DNA of 64,000 bases from NCBI GenBank assembly GCA_002255955.1, contig NKIM01000004.1:62001-126000 (forward strand). The letters run 5' to 3'. Each line of letters starts with the position of its first letter. Within the stretch, counting starts at the first letter, position 1. Of the stretch, positions 16,464-24,906 are shown one piece after another. Under the pieces are notes generated by a model. It made no database searches and was not told the DNA's origin. It saw only the letters and a list, made by a program, of their open reading frames with translations. Both the position numbers and the translations under genes were made by a program. Origin of the DNA: Burkholderiales bacterium PBB2. GTDB lineage: Bacteria > Pseudomonadota > Gammaproteobacteria > Burkholderiales > Burkholderiaceae_C.

Positions 16464-17750
16464 TCAGCCCACGGGCCTGCGGTTCGCCAGGGGCAGGCGA
16501 AGGCTTCCCAGTGATGGTCGGCGGCCGGTCAGCTGCGCGCTGATGGCTGCCTGCAGCGGCGGCAGGTGGCGGGCGAGGGTCAGCACGCCTTTGCGCAAGA
16601 GTCGCGCCGGCGCACGCTCATCGGTGAACAGATTCACCACCGCATTGGTGCCCTGGTAGATGGCCCAGGTGCGGCGGCGGTGCCTGTCGGCATAACGTTG
16701 CAGCAGCTCGGCATCACCAAGGTCCTGGCCGCGCAGCTGGGCGCCTCCCAGCAGATCAGCCAGCGTCTGCACCCCGTAGAGCCCGAAGTTGTAGCCATGC
16801 GCGGTGACCGGGTGCATGCCCACGGCGGCATCGCCGACCAGGGCCAGGCGCCGGGTGGCGAAACGGTGGGCGTAGCAGGCCACCAGGGGGTAGAGGTGGC
16901 GCGGGCTGGCCAGGCGGATATCGCCGAGCCGGCCTTGCAACTGGGTTTGCACCCAGGCGCGAAAGCGCTCCGCCTCCCAGGCCTGCATCTCGGCCGCGCG
17001 GTCGGCGCTGACGGTCAGCACCAGGGAACTGCAGCCGCCCTTGAGTGGCAGCAGGGCCAGGGTGTGGCCGTAGTGGAAACACTCCAGCGCTATGCCCTCG
17101 TTGGGCGCGCTGTGGGCCAGGCGGCAGACGATGACGCTGCGGCCGAAGTCGCGCATCTGTGCGCCGATGCCGGCCATGCGGCGCAGGGCGGAGAAGCGGC
17201 TGTCGGCGGCGATCACCAGGGGCGCCCGCAAGCGCTCGCCGGTGCTCAAATAAAGCTCGGCCAGCTCCGGTGTGGCGTTCAAATTCAGGCCGCTGACGCG
17301 GCAGTCGCTGCGCAGTTCGATGCGCTCGGCGCGTTGCTCGACGGCCCGGTAGGCAATCCGGCGCAGCCATTGGTTGGCGACCAGATAGCCCAGCTCGCCC
17401 TGGCCGTCGGCGGTGCCGAAGCCCAGGTACTCGGGCGCGGAGCCATCGAAGACATGGGCGCGGCGCAGCGGCGCGATTTCCTCCGGCGGCAGCAGAGCCC
17501 ATTGACCCAGGCGCTCCAGCACCGCGCGGCCCGGGTGGGTGAGGGCGATCTCGCGGCCGTCTTCGGCCGGGTCTCGCAGGGCGCTCAGCGGCGCGGCTTC
17601 CAGCACGCAACTGCGGATGCCGGCATCGGCCAGGGCGCAGGCCATGCTCAGGCCGGCGGGGCCGCCGCCGACGATGAGCACGCGCTGCGTTTCGTCTGGC
17701 AGCGAGGAGGAGGGGGTGGAAGAGGAGGTGGAAGAGGGCTGGATCGACAT
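16464..17750 (-). CDS. ubiM: UbiH/UbiF/COQ6-family FAD-dependent hydroxylase, probably UbiM
   Basis: A 428-residue flavoprotein monooxygenase. After a Ser/Thr-rich lead, the dinucleotide-binding motif VLIVGGGPAGLSMACAL (about 24-40) binds FAD ADP. The second FAD motif, GDAAVGMHPVTAHGYNFGL, is present with the HPVTAHG variant that I associate with UbiM, a ubiquinone ring hydroxylase found in many Proteobacteria. It should add a ring hydroxyl during ubiquinone synthesis at the inner-membrane face. No other ubi gene is adjacent, which is common for this gene. The UbiM label within the UbiH/F/I group is less certain than the family. Confidence 0.75.
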   Translation of the reverse strand: MSIQPSSTSSSTPSSSLPDETQRVLIVGGGPAGLSMACALADAGIRSCVLEAAPLSALRDPAEDGREIALTHPGRAVLERLGQWALLPPEEIAPLRRAHVFDGSAPEYLGFGTADGQGELGYLVANQWLRRIAYRAVEQRAERIELRSDCRVSGLNLNATPELAELYLSTGERLRAPLVIAADSRFSALRRMAGIGAQMRDFGRSVIVCRLAHSAPNEGIALECFHYGHTLALLPLKGGCSSLVLTVSADRAAEMQAWEAERFRAWVQTQLQGRLGDIRLASPRHLYPLVACYAHRFATRRLALVGDAAVGMHPVTAHGYNFGLYGVQTLADLLGGAQLRGQDLGDAELLQRYADRHRRRTWAIYQGTNAVVNLFTDERAPARLLRKGVLTLARHLPPLQAAISAQLTGRRPSLGSLRLPLANRRPVG

Positions 17751-17796
17751 GGTCGCCCAGCCTAAGGCCGGGCGAGCGCCGCGGCCTTGATCGGGA

Positions 17797-18297
17797 TCAG
17801 CGTTGCGTCTTCTTGCTGAGGGCCAGCAGGCTCAGGCCGCCGACCAGCAAAAAGCTCAGCCCGCTCCAGATCTCGTAGGGCAGGCCCAGCAGGCGGTAGG
17901 CCGCCGCATCCTTGCAGGTGGCGGTGACCATGAAGACAAAAGGCCAGCGCATTTCCAGATCCAGCGCATTGAGCAGGGTTTCGGCGAATGTTTGCTTGCA
18001 GCTGTCCATCAGCGAGGCGACTTCATGCTGGTAATAGGCCGAGGCCAGGCCGGCCACCGCCAGGACCAGCAGGGCTAGCAGGCTGGCCGTGCGCAGCGGG
18101 CGCTGGCGCTTGAACAGCCAGCCCAGCAGGGCCACAGCGGCGATCAGCAAAAAGATGCCGCGCTGCATCACACACCAGGGGCAGGGCTTGACCCCGAAGC
18201 CATGCTGGGCGACCAGGGCGAAGGCCACGGCGGCCAGGCTGCCCAGCCCGATGCCGGCCAAGGCCTGCTCGGGGAACTTCGAGACCTTGAGGAACAT
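17797..18297 (-). CDS. dsbB: Disulfide bond formation protein B
   Basis: A 166-residue inner-membrane protein with four hydrophobic segments. The first periplasmic loop has the redox pair CPWC; the second has the cysteines in MDSC and TATC. This is the arrangement by which DsbB reoxidises DsbA and passes electrons to ubiquinone. The start codon at 18297 shares one base with the stop of the ridA-like gene (TGATG), so translation is probably coupled. Size and cysteine layout match the family. A ubiquinone hydroxylase gene lies just downstream on the same strand, which is metabolically fitting but may be coincidental. Confidence 0.93.
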   Translation of the reverse strand: MFLKVSKFPEQALAGIGLGSLAAVAFALVAQHGFGVKPCPWCVMQRGIFLLIAAVALLGWLFKRQRPLRTASLLALLVLAVAGLASAYYQHEVASLMDSCKQTFAETLLNALDLEMRWPFVFMVTATCKDAAAYRLLGLPYEIWSGLSFLLVGGLSLLALSKKTQR

Positions 18298-18776
18298 CAG
18301 TCGGCTTCCACTTCCACAATCATTTCGATCTCGACGCAAGCGCCCATGGGGATCTGCGCCACGCCAAAGGCGCTGCGGGCATGGGCGCCCTTGGCGCCGA
18401 AGACCTGGCCGATCAGCTCGGACGCACCATTGGTGACCAGGTGCTGCTCGGTGAAATCCGGCGTGCTGTTGACCAGGCTCATCAGCTTGACGATGCGTGT
18501 GATCTTGTTCAGGTCGCCCACGGCTGCATGCAGGGTGCCCATCAGGTCGATGGCGATGGCGCGCGCGGCGGCCTGGCCGGTGGCGGTGTCGGTGTCGCGG
18601 CCGAGCTGACCGACCCAGGCCTTGCCGTCCTTCTTGGCGATGTGGCCGGACACAAAAACCAGATTGCCGGTGCGCACGAAAGGCACGTAGGCCGCGGCGG
18701 GCACGGCCAGCGGCGGCAGAGTGATGCCCAGGGTTTCGAGCGTGGTGTAGATGTTGCTGGTGTTGCTGTTGCTCAT
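18297..18776 (-). CDS. RidA family protein
   Basis: A 159-residue member of the RidA/YjgF/YER057c superfamily, in the slightly longer subgroup (about 150 residues). Recognisable features are FVSGHIAKKDGKAWVGQLG near the N-terminal strand and GAHARSAFGVAQIPMGACVEIEMI at the C-terminus. The Arg in HARSAFG fits the conserved arginine that binds the imine/enamine carboxylate. RidA proteins deaminate reactive 2-aminoacrylate-type intermediates in the cytoplasm. In this subgroup the activity is less well established, so no symbol is given. It is upstream of and overlapping dsbB by one base. Confidence 0.88.
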   Translation of the reverse strand: MSNSNTSNIYTTLETLGITLPPLAVPAAAYVPFVRTGNLVFVSGHIAKKDGKAWVGQLGRDTDTATGQAAARAIAIDLMGTLHAAVGDLNKITRIVKLMSLVNSTPDFTEQHLVTNGASELIGQVFGAKGAHARSAFGVAQIPMGACVEIEMIVEVEAD

Positions 18777-18959
18777 GGCGAGACCGCTTTCTTCTGCATG
18801 CTGAATTCGGAGGATCGCGGCGCGGGCCAGCGGCTGTCAAAGCGGCGCCGCCCTGGCTACGATCGGGTGGCGCGCATCCTACACCGAGCGGCCCGACGGG
18901 CCGCCTCGGCACGGCCACCGCTGAGCCCGGATGCGCTGCTGCCGGAGCACGTGAGACGC

Positions 18960-21494
18960 ATGCACTCTCCCGCAACTGCTGATCCGCTGCAGGCTGTGGC
19001 TCGCCGTGTGCCGGCGACGCTGTGGCCATTTCGCCTGGCGCTGCCGGCCCTGGCCTGGCTGGCCGGTCTGGCCTGTGTGCAGCTGCAGCGTGAGCTGCCG
19101 GGCGAGGGCGAGTTTGCGGCGGTCCTGTTGCTCGGCCTGGCCTGCCTGGTTGCGGCAATGCGCAGCCGCGTTGCGCCTGCTTTGCGCCTGGCCGGGCTCA
19201 GTCTTGCGGCTGGCTTGCTGGCCTTCAGCTACGGCAGCTGGCGCGCCGAACAGCGCCTGGCCGAGCGCTTGCCCGAGGCTTGGGAGGGGCGCGATCTGTT
19301 GCTGATCGGTCGGGTCGACTCGCTGCCGGCCGCCACCCTGGGCCAGGCCGGAGCCCCGGGCTGGCGCTTCGAGTTCGCGCTGGAGGCCGTCCATGCCGGG
19401 CCGCTGACCAGCGATCCTCCGCTGCAGCTGCCGCCGCGCCTGCTGCTGAGCGCTTTTGCTGAACATGCCGATGCCGCGCCGCCGCCGCTGCGTGCGGGCG
19501 AACGCTGGCAGTTGCTGGTGCGACTCAAGCAGCCGCAAGGCCTGATGAACCCGCATGGCTTCGACTACGAGCTCTGGATGTTCGAGCAAGGCCTGCGCGC
19601 CAGCGGCGTGCTGCGGCTGGGCGGGGCGCAGCGGCGCCTGGCCGAGGCGCCCTTCGCCAGCATCGATGCGGCGCGCCAGCGCCTGCGCGAGGCCTTGCAG
19701 CGCCGCGTCAGCGAGCCCCGCGCGGCCGGCGTGCTGGCGGCCTTGAGCCTGGGTGACCAGGCCGCCATCAGCCGCGCCGACTGGGCCTTGTTTCGCGACA
19801 CCGGCCTGAGCCATTTGCTCAGTGTCAGCGGCCTGCATGTGACCATGTTCGCCTGGGCGGCCCAGGGCCTGCTGGGCTGGGCCTGGCGCGGCAGTGCGCG
19901 CCTGTGCCTGCGCTGCCCGGCACCGGCAGTCGCCCGTTGGGGCGGGGTGGCGGCGGCCCTGGCCTATGCCTTGTTTTCGGGTTGGGGTGTGCCGGCGCAG
20001 CGCACGGTCTGGATGCTGGCCAGCCTGGCTTTGATGCGCAGCGCGGGTGTGCGTTGGCCCTGGCCGCTGGCCTTGCTGCTCTCGGCCTTGGTGGTCACGG
20101 CGGTCGACCCGTGGGCAGTCTGCCAGGCCGGTTTCTGGTTGTCGTTCTGTGCCGTGGGTCTCTTGATGGCGGCGGGTGACAGTGAACCCGCGCGCGGCTG
20201 GCGCGCCCAGCTGATGGCCGGCCTGCGCAACCAGGCGGTGGCCACCCTGGGCCTGGCGCCGCTGAGCCTGCTGTTCTTTCAGCAGCTGTCTGTGGTGGGC
20301 GTGCTGGCCAATCTGCTGGCCATCCCCTGGGTCAGCCTGGTGATCACGCCCTTGGCCCTGGGTGGGGCGGTCCTGCCGGGCTTGTGGATCTGGGGTGCGT
20401 GGTGCGTGGACTTGATGATGGCCCTGCTGCGCTGGCTGGTGAGCTGGCCGCTGGCGGTCTGGACGGTGCCGGTGGCGCCCTTGTGGGCGCAGGCTGCGGG
20501 CTTGGCAGGCGGCGTCTTGTTGGTGTTGCCTCTGCCATGGCGTTTGCGTGCTTTGGGCTTGGCGCTGGTGGCGCCTTTGCTCTGGCCGGCGCCCGAGCGC
20601 CCGCGCGAGGGTGAGTTCGAGTTCCTGGCTGCCGATGTGGGTCAGGGCACGGCCGTGCTGCTGCGCACGGCAAACCAGGCCTTGCTCTACGATGCCGGCC
20701 CGCAGTACGCACCTGGGGTGGACGCGGGCCAGCGCGTGCTGCTGCCGCTGTTGCGCGCGCTCGGTGTGCGCCAGCTCGACCAGTTGCTGCTCAGCCACCG
20801 TGACAGCGACCATGTGGGCGGTGCGGCGTCCGTGGCCGCCGGCCTGCCGGTGCGGGTGTTGCGCAGCTCGCTGGAGCCCGGCCATCCGCTGCACCGCCTG
20901 TTCCCGAGCTCGCTGCCTTGCGAGGCCGGCCAGGGCTGGGTCTGGGACGGCGTGCAGTTCGAGCTGCTGCATCCGAGCGCTGAGCAGATCCGCCAGCAGC
21001 AGCTCAAGAGCAATGAGTTGTCTTGCGTACTGCGCGTGCGCAATGCCTCGGGCCAGCACAGCGCGCTCCTGATGGGGGATCTGGAGGCCGGGCAGGAGGC
21101 CGAGTTGCTGCGCCGCCATCGTCCCCAAGACCTGCGCGCCGAACTGCTGCTGGTGCCGCACCACGGCAGCAAGACCTCTTCCACGCCCGAGCTGCTGGCG
21201 GCCGTGGCGCCGCGCTGGGCGGTGGTGCAGTCGGGCTACCGCAATCGCTTCGGCCATCCGGCGCTGCCGGTGCTGGCGCGCTACCAGGCGGCCGGCATCG
21301 AGGTCTTCAACAGCCCGGACTGCGGCGCCTGGCGCTGGCGCAGCGAAACGGGGGAGCCCAGCTGCCAGCGGCAGGTGGACCGGCGCTACTGGCATCGAAC
21401 GCCAGCGCGAGAGCCCGCCTGGGCCGGGCCGCCGGCACCCGCAGAGGTTGCGGCCTCTGCGCCTGCCTCCGACGAGGTCGCGCCGCCCTGGTGA
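18960..21494 (+). CDS. comEC: DNA internalization-related competence protein ComEC/Rec2
   Basis: An 844-residue inner-membrane protein. The ATG at 18960 precedes a hydrophobic segment in the usual position. Order of domains: N-terminal membrane helices, an OB-like soluble domain (DUF4131), the competence transmembrane domain with LLSVSGLHVTMFAW, then a metallo-beta-lactamase-like domain. The last has SHRDSDHVGG (near residue 612) and LLVPHHGSKTSS, intact metal-binding motifs. ComEC forms the channel that brings single-stranded DNA into the cytoplasm. Intact length suggests transformation ability, although no other com gene is in view. It is convergent with the glutaminyl cyclase gene. Confidence 0.93.
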   Translation: MHSPATADPLQAVARRVPATLWPFRLALPALAWLAGLACVQLQRELPGEGEFAAVLLLGLACLVAAMRSRVAPALRLAGLSLAAGLLAFSYGSWRAEQRLAERLPEAWEGRDLLLIGRVDSLPAATLGQAGAPGWRFEFALEAVHAGPLTSDPPLQLPPRLLLSAFAEHADAAPPPLRAGERWQLLVRLKQPQGLMNPHGFDYELWMFEQGLRASGVLRLGGAQRRLAEAPFASIDAARQRLREALQRRVSEPRAAGVLAALSLGDQAAISRADWALFRDTGLSHLLSVSGLHVTMFAWAAQGLLGWAWRGSARLCLRCPAPAVARWGGVAAALAYALFSGWGVPAQRTVWMLASLALMRSAGVRWPWPLALLLSALVVTAVDPWAVCQAGFWLSFCAVGLLMAAGDSEPARGWRAQLMAGLRNQAVATLGLAPLSLLFFQQLSVVGVLANLLAIPWVSLVITPLALGGAVLPGLWIWGAWCVDLMMALLRWLVSWPLAVWTVPVAPLWAQAAGLAGGVLLVLPLPWRLRALGLALVAPLLWPAPERPREGEFEFLAADVGQGTAVLLRTANQALLYDAGPQYAPGVDAGQRVLLPLLRALGVRQLDQLLLSHRDSDHVGGAASVAAGLPVRVLRSSLEPGHPLHRLFPSSLPCEAGQGWVWDGVQFELLHPSAEQIRQQQLKSNELSCVLRVRNASGQHSALLMGDLEAGQEAELLRRHRPQDLRAELLLVPHHGSKTSSTPELLAAVAPRWAVVQSGYRNRFGHPALPVLARYQAAGIEVFNSPDCGAWRWRSETGEPSCQRQVDRRYWHRTPAREPAWAGPPAPAEVAASAPASDEVAPPW

Positions 21495-21509
21495 GGCGCA
21501 GGGCTTGCT

Positions 21510-22367
21510 TCAGCTCCGACGCTTCAGCTTGATCTCGAATAGCGTGGGCCAGAGCTTGCCGGTGACGAAGAGGCGCTTGCCGGCGGCGTCCCAGGCGATG
21601 CCGTTGAGCACCTCGGGCGCGTCCTCGGCCTGCGGCTTGCGCGGCCCGCTGCGGGTTTGCGGCGGCAGTTGGCTGCGCAGGCCGCGCAGGTCGATCCAAC
21701 CGCGCACCTGGCCGCTGGTCGGGTCGATGCGGGCGATGATGTCGGCCTGCCAGATGTTGGCGTAAATCTCGCCGTCCACCCATTCCAGCTCGTTGAGCTG
21801 GTCCACCGGTTGGCCCAGGGCGCGCACCGGGATGCGGCGCAGCTCGCGCAAGGTCTTGGGCTCCAGCACCCGCAGCTCGGCGCTGCCGTCGCTGAGGTAG
21901 AGGTGCTGCTCGTCGTGGGTCAGGCCCCAGCCTTCGCCGGGCAGCTTGTACTCGCGCTTGGGCTCGAAGCTCTTGAGGTCGAAGACAAAGACCTTGTGCG
22001 TGGTCCAGGTCAGCAGGTAGAGCTCGTCCTTCCAGGCTGTCAGGCCTTCGGCGAAATGCTCTTGGGCGATGTCCCGTTTTTGCAGCACCTGACCATCGTC
22101 CAGGCGCACACGGCGGATGCTGGAGCGACCGTTCAGCCCCGTGCTCTCAAACAGCTGGCCGTCGCGGAACAGCAAGCCCTGGGTGAAGGCCGTGGGGTCA
22201 TGCGGGTAGCGCTTGATCACCTCGGGCTCGTCCACCGGCAAGGCCATGCGCTGCGCGTGCGCCGCCGGGCTCCAGCCCCCCAGGGCCAGCACAACTGCGA
22301 GCAAGGCCAGGCTCAGGCCATGGCGAAACCAGGTGCGGCGGGTGGGCGGCAGGGCAGCAGGGGTCAT
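21510..22367 (-). CDS. Glutaminyl-peptide cyclotransferase (plant/bacterial-type beta-propeller)
   Basis: A 285-residue exported protein. I chose the ATG at 22367 because it places a basic N-region (PPTRRTWFRHG) before the hydrophobic core and AAHAQ cleavage site. The mature protein matches the five-bladed beta-propeller glutaminyl cyclase family: FTQGLLFRDGQLFESTGL, EGLTAWKDELYLLTW, and the C-terminal VLNGIAWDAAGKRLFVTGK. The family converts N-terminal Gln to pyroglutamate in secreted proteins. Its place in the periplasm is supported by the leader. It is convergent with comEC (15 bp between stops). Confidence 0.9.
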   Translation of the reverse strand: MTPAALPPTRRTWFRHGLSLALLAVVLALGGWSPAAHAQRMALPVDEPEVIKRYPHDPTAFTQGLLFRDGQLFESTGLNGRSSIRRVRLDDGQVLQKRDIAQEHFAEGLTAWKDELYLLTWTTHKVFVFDLKSFEPKREYKLPGEGWGLTHDEQHLYLSDGSAELRVLEPKTLRELRRIPVRALGQPVDQLNELEWVDGEIYANIWQADIIARIDPTSGQVRGWIDLRGLRSQLPPQTRSGPRKPQAEDAPEVLNGIAWDAAGKRLFVTGKLWPTLFEIKLKRRS

Positions 22368-22483
22368 GAGAACGGTGCGGTGGTTGAGGGGGATGCCGTT
22401 GCAGTGCGGCGCGGCGCAAGCCGCAGTGTGCCTCAGGCGACCTGGCGGCCGCAGCGGCGGCACTGTCGGGCCGGTTCGGTCAG

Positions 22484-22948
22484 TCAGTCTGGAATCAGGC
22501 TCATGCCATCCGCACCGCCGCGGCGAGGCATGCCATCGCCCGGCAGCGCCACCCAGGATGCTCCATCGCTGCAGAAGTAGTGCCCGCTAGCGCTAGGCCA
22601 CTGGTCGACCGCCGGACCGCCGACTTCGGGCCCGAGCACAGCCCCGGCAGGCACGCCGACGATCTCGGGCATGCGGGCATCCAGGGTGTAGAGGTGGCTG
22701 CCGCAGTGGCCGCAGAAAAAGCGCCGGCCGTTCGCCGTGGGCGCGAACTCGCGCAAGGCGGCCTGACCCTGGATCTGCACGGTTTCCCCAGGCAGGCTGA
22801 GCCAGGAGCTGAAGGCGCCGCCGCTGAGCCGCCGGCATTGGCCGCAATGGCAGTGCATGAAACCACGCGGCGCGGCGCTGCAGCTCAAGGACGCGGCACC
22901 GCAATAGCAGGCGGCGCGCCAGGTGGTGGGTTCCTTCATGGGATTCAT
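22484..22948 (-). CDS. GFA family zinc protein
   Basis: A 154-residue protein of the glutathione-dependent formaldehyde-activating enzyme (GFA/CENP-V) family. It has the zinc-binding cysteines in order: CYC (14, 16), CHCGQC (33, 35, 38) and CGHC (79, 82), then HLYTLDARMPE. The founding member joins formaldehyde to glutathione, but most GFA-family proteins have no proven reaction. The start overlaps the stop of the VOC gene by 4 bp (ATGA), so the two are translated together. Both partners belong to families with glutathione-linked or small-carbonyl members, which hints at a shared detoxification role (inference). Confidence 0.85.
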   Translation of the reverse strand: MNPMKEPTTWRAACYCGAASLSCSAAPRGFMHCHCGQCRRLSGGAFSSWLSLPGETVQIQGQAALREFAPTANGRRFFCGHCGSHLYTLDARMPEIVGVPAGAVLGPEVGGPAVDQWPSASGHYFCSDGASWVALPGDGMPRRGGADGMSLIPD

Positions 22949-23361
22949 GTCGACCGAGGCGATTCCAAAACCGGTTCTCGCAGCTGCATCACATTGCCCT
23001 CCGGGTCATGCCCGTCGCAGGCGCGAAAGCCGCGCATCGGCCACTCGAGCTCGGGGCCCAGCACATCGCCACCCAGCGCGCGGGCTCGCGCCCGTGCCGC
23101 GGCCAGGCTGGGCACGGGAAAGAAGAGCTTGAGGGCGCAGTCCTCGCGGCGCTCAGGCGGGCTGCTGATGCTGAAGCTGTCGGCAATTGCGCGGGGGATG
23201 CCATGCACCACCAGCTCCATGCCCGAGTCGGCACGAAGCACGCAGTGGTCGTCGGCGCTGTGGATGCGTTTCAGGCCGAGCACGGCTTCGTAGAAGCGGG
23301 CCAGAGCGGGCACATCCTTGGCGAACACGACGGCGCCGAAAGCAAGGGCATCAGACGACAT
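22945..23361 (-). CDS. VOC family protein (glyoxalase/dioxygenase-like)
   Basis: A 138-residue protein with the vicinal oxygen chelate fold, two beta-alpha-beta-beta-beta units. The first begins AFGAVVFAKDVPALARFYEAVLGL; the second includes GFRACDGHDPEGNVMQL, whose DPEGN is the familiar end motif with a possible metal ligand. Members include glyoxalase I, fosfomycin resistance enzymes and extradiol dioxygenases; the reaction here cannot be fixed. It is the first gene of a coupled pair with the GFA protein through an ATGA overlap. Confidence 0.85.
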   Translation of the reverse strand: MSSDALAFGAVVFAKDVPALARFYEAVLGLKRIHSADDHCVLRADSGMELVVHGIPRAIADSFSISSPPERREDCALKLFFPVPSLAAARARARALGGDVLGPELEWPMRGFRACDGHDPEGNVMQLREPVLESPRST

Positions 23362-23401
23362 GGAGGCACTCCTGGCGGGACGATGAATCGGTGGGATGGC
23401 T

Positions 23402-23845
23402 TCAGACGGGCGCCGAGCGCGGGCCTACGAGGATCGCCATGCCCACCGAGCGCGGTGCGGTCAGCTTGAAACCAAATTGGGCATAGAGCTCATGGGCCTG
23501 GCCGTCGGCGATCAGGCTCACGTAGGCCGATTCGGGCAGCTCGGTTTCGATGTGTTTCATGATCTCGGTCATCACCCGCTTGCCCAGGCCGCGGCCTTGG
23601 TGGACGGGCAGGACGGCGATGTCGGTCACCTGGTAGAAGCAGCCGCCGTCACCGATCAGGCGGCCCATGGCCACGGTCTCGCCCTGGTGCTGTATCTGGA
23701 CGGCAAACAAGCTGCCGGCCAGACCGCGGCGGGCGGCCTCCTCGGTCTTGGCGCTCAGGCCGCTGGCGCTGCGCAGATGGCGATAGGTCTCGATGCTGGG
23801 CGTGGCCAGCAGGACGGAGTAGGTCTCCAAGGGCGTGGGGCTCAT
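23402..23845 (-). CDS. GNAT family N-acetyltransferase
   Basis: A 147-residue protein. The ATG at 23845 (MSPTPLETY) overlaps the stop of the preceding gene (ATGA), which decides the start. The acetyl-CoA pyrophosphate loop is intact in VHQGRGLGKRVM, preceded by the beta strand YQVTDIAVLP. The tail YAQFGFKL is the usual GNAT end strand. Substrate unknown; the compact size and VTDIAVLP context resemble small-molecule acetyltransferases. It is the last gene of a three-gene overlapping unit with two envelope-type proteins. Confidence 0.88.
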   Translation of the reverse strand: MSPTPLETYSVLLATPSIETYRHLRSASGLSAKTEEAARRGLAGSLFAVQIQHQGETVAMGRLIGDGGCFYQVTDIAVLPVHQGRGLGKRVMTEIMKHIETELPESAYVSLIADGQAHELYAQFGFKLTAPRSVGMAILVGPRSAPV

Positions 23846-24540
23846 GGGTTGGTCGTGAGGGGGGCCATGACCGCAGCCGCTGCCGCTGCTGAAGCCGGGG
23901 GTGGTGTGAAGGTCTCGGGGCCGGCAAGCGCGCTCAAGGCACAGGGCCAGCGCCGCTCCACACGGCGCCGGCGGTGTTCGCTGCACTCGCGCAGCAAAAG
24001 GTCTTGCATGCCGATCAGCAGCGTGACCCGAGACCGGTCCCAATGCCCGGTGATGCGGTAGCAGGCGACTCCGTCCACCTGTTTCAGGCCGCGAAAGCGC
24101 AGGCGCTGGAGCGACAGCAGGCTGAGGCCGCCGGTCTCTGGGAACAGCAGGCCCGCGATGGTGTGGGCCGCACCGCGCGAGATGCCGGTGGCCGCCGCCA
24201 CTGCATAGCCGCGGTCGTCAAAGCGCCGGCTCAAGGGCTGCTCTGCGGTCGGGTAGCCCAGGGTCAGGTAGGCCTCATCGGCCACCCAGCCCAGGCTGTG
24301 GTGGCTGATGTGGTGGCGCAGCGGCGGGTAGGGGTGAGGGCAGTCGAAGTCGAAACGGAAATCGCCCGCCGCGTTGCGCGCCGTGCGGAACTCGATGGCA
24401 TAGGGCTCGCGGCCCCGCCAACTCTGGACCTGGCCGCGATCGGCGTATTCGCTCAGGCCGGCATAGCGCTGCAACACGGTGTGTAAAAACTGTCGCGCGC
24501 TGGCGTGGCCCGCGCTGCGGCGCGTGTGGCTCTCGTTCAT
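23842..24540 (-). CDS. Uncharacterised protein, DUF2092/LolA-like
   Basis: A 232-residue protein. The ATG at 24540 overlaps the upstream gene by 4 bp. Phrases such as LQRYAGLSEYADRGQVQSW, GLVFPETGG-like AGLLFPETGGLSL and YRITGHW resemble proteins predicted to have the LolA/LppX half-barrel fold (DUF2092 type), where a hydrophobic cavity binds a lipid or a stalled lipoprotein. No convincing signal peptide is visible with this start, which is unusual for such a fold. The C-terminus is Ala/Pro-rich. Family placement is by eye and tentative. Confidence 0.6.
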   Translation of the reverse strand: MNESHTRRSAGHASARQFLHTVLQRYAGLSEYADRGQVQSWRGREPYAIEFRTARNAAGDFRFDFDCPHPYPPLRHHISHHSLGWVADEAYLTLGYPTAEQPLSRRFDDRGYAVAAATGISRGAAHTIAGLLFPETGGLSLLSLQRLRFRGLKQVDGVACYRITGHWDRSRVTLLIGMQDLLLRECSEHRRRRVERRWPCALSALAGPETFTPPPASAAAAAAVMAPLTTNP

Positions 24541-24875
24541 GGCTTGGATCCCCGTGGCGCCTTGTGGCTCGGCTCGACCTCGGACGGTGCCGTGTGCATC
24601 AGCAGCGACGAATTTGCCCAGGATTTCGCTTGCTCGATCTCGCGCTCCACCTGCGCCCGCTCGGCTGCCAGGGCCTTGCTCTGTCGCCAGGCCTGGGCAC
24701 GAGCCTCGGCGCTGTTGTCCTCGCGGCTCAGCTGCTCGTCCAGGCGTTTCTGGTCTTGTGCCATCACGCTCAAACGTTCTTTCAAAGGGAGCAGGCCCGC
24801 TTCCACCGCTTGGTAGGCCTGCACCGGAAACAGGCATGAGGCGGCGATGCCGCAGGCCACTTGCTTCAAATTCAT
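24537..24875 (-). CDS. Small exported coiled-coil protein, hypothetical
   Basis: A 112-residue protein beginning MNLKQVACGIAASCLF, a short signal-like segment ending near VQAYQ. An internal lipobox is not evident. Residues about 33-90 are charged and heptad-like (ERLSVMAQDQKRLDEQL and EREIEQAKSW), predicting a coiled coil. The C-terminal tail is Pro/Lys-rich. It has no recognised family. It heads a three-gene unit joined by ATGA overlaps, so it is probably made in step with the LolA-like protein. A periplasmic scaffold or chaperone-like role is speculation. Confidence 0.65.
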   Translation of the reverse strand: MNLKQVACGIAASCLFPVQAYQAVEAGLLPLKERLSVMAQDQKRLDEQLSREDNSAEARAQAWRQSKALAAERAQVEREIEQAKSWANSSLLMHTAPSEVEPSHKAPRGSKP

Positions 24876-24906
24876 GGTCAACCTCGCCTGATGTTTCGCT
24901 TGCTTT

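Noticed and set aside
18879-21395. A long minus-strand open frame opposite comEC
   Set aside because: The translation is Gln/Arg-rich with no recognisable domain, whereas comEC is complete and motif-rich on the other strand.
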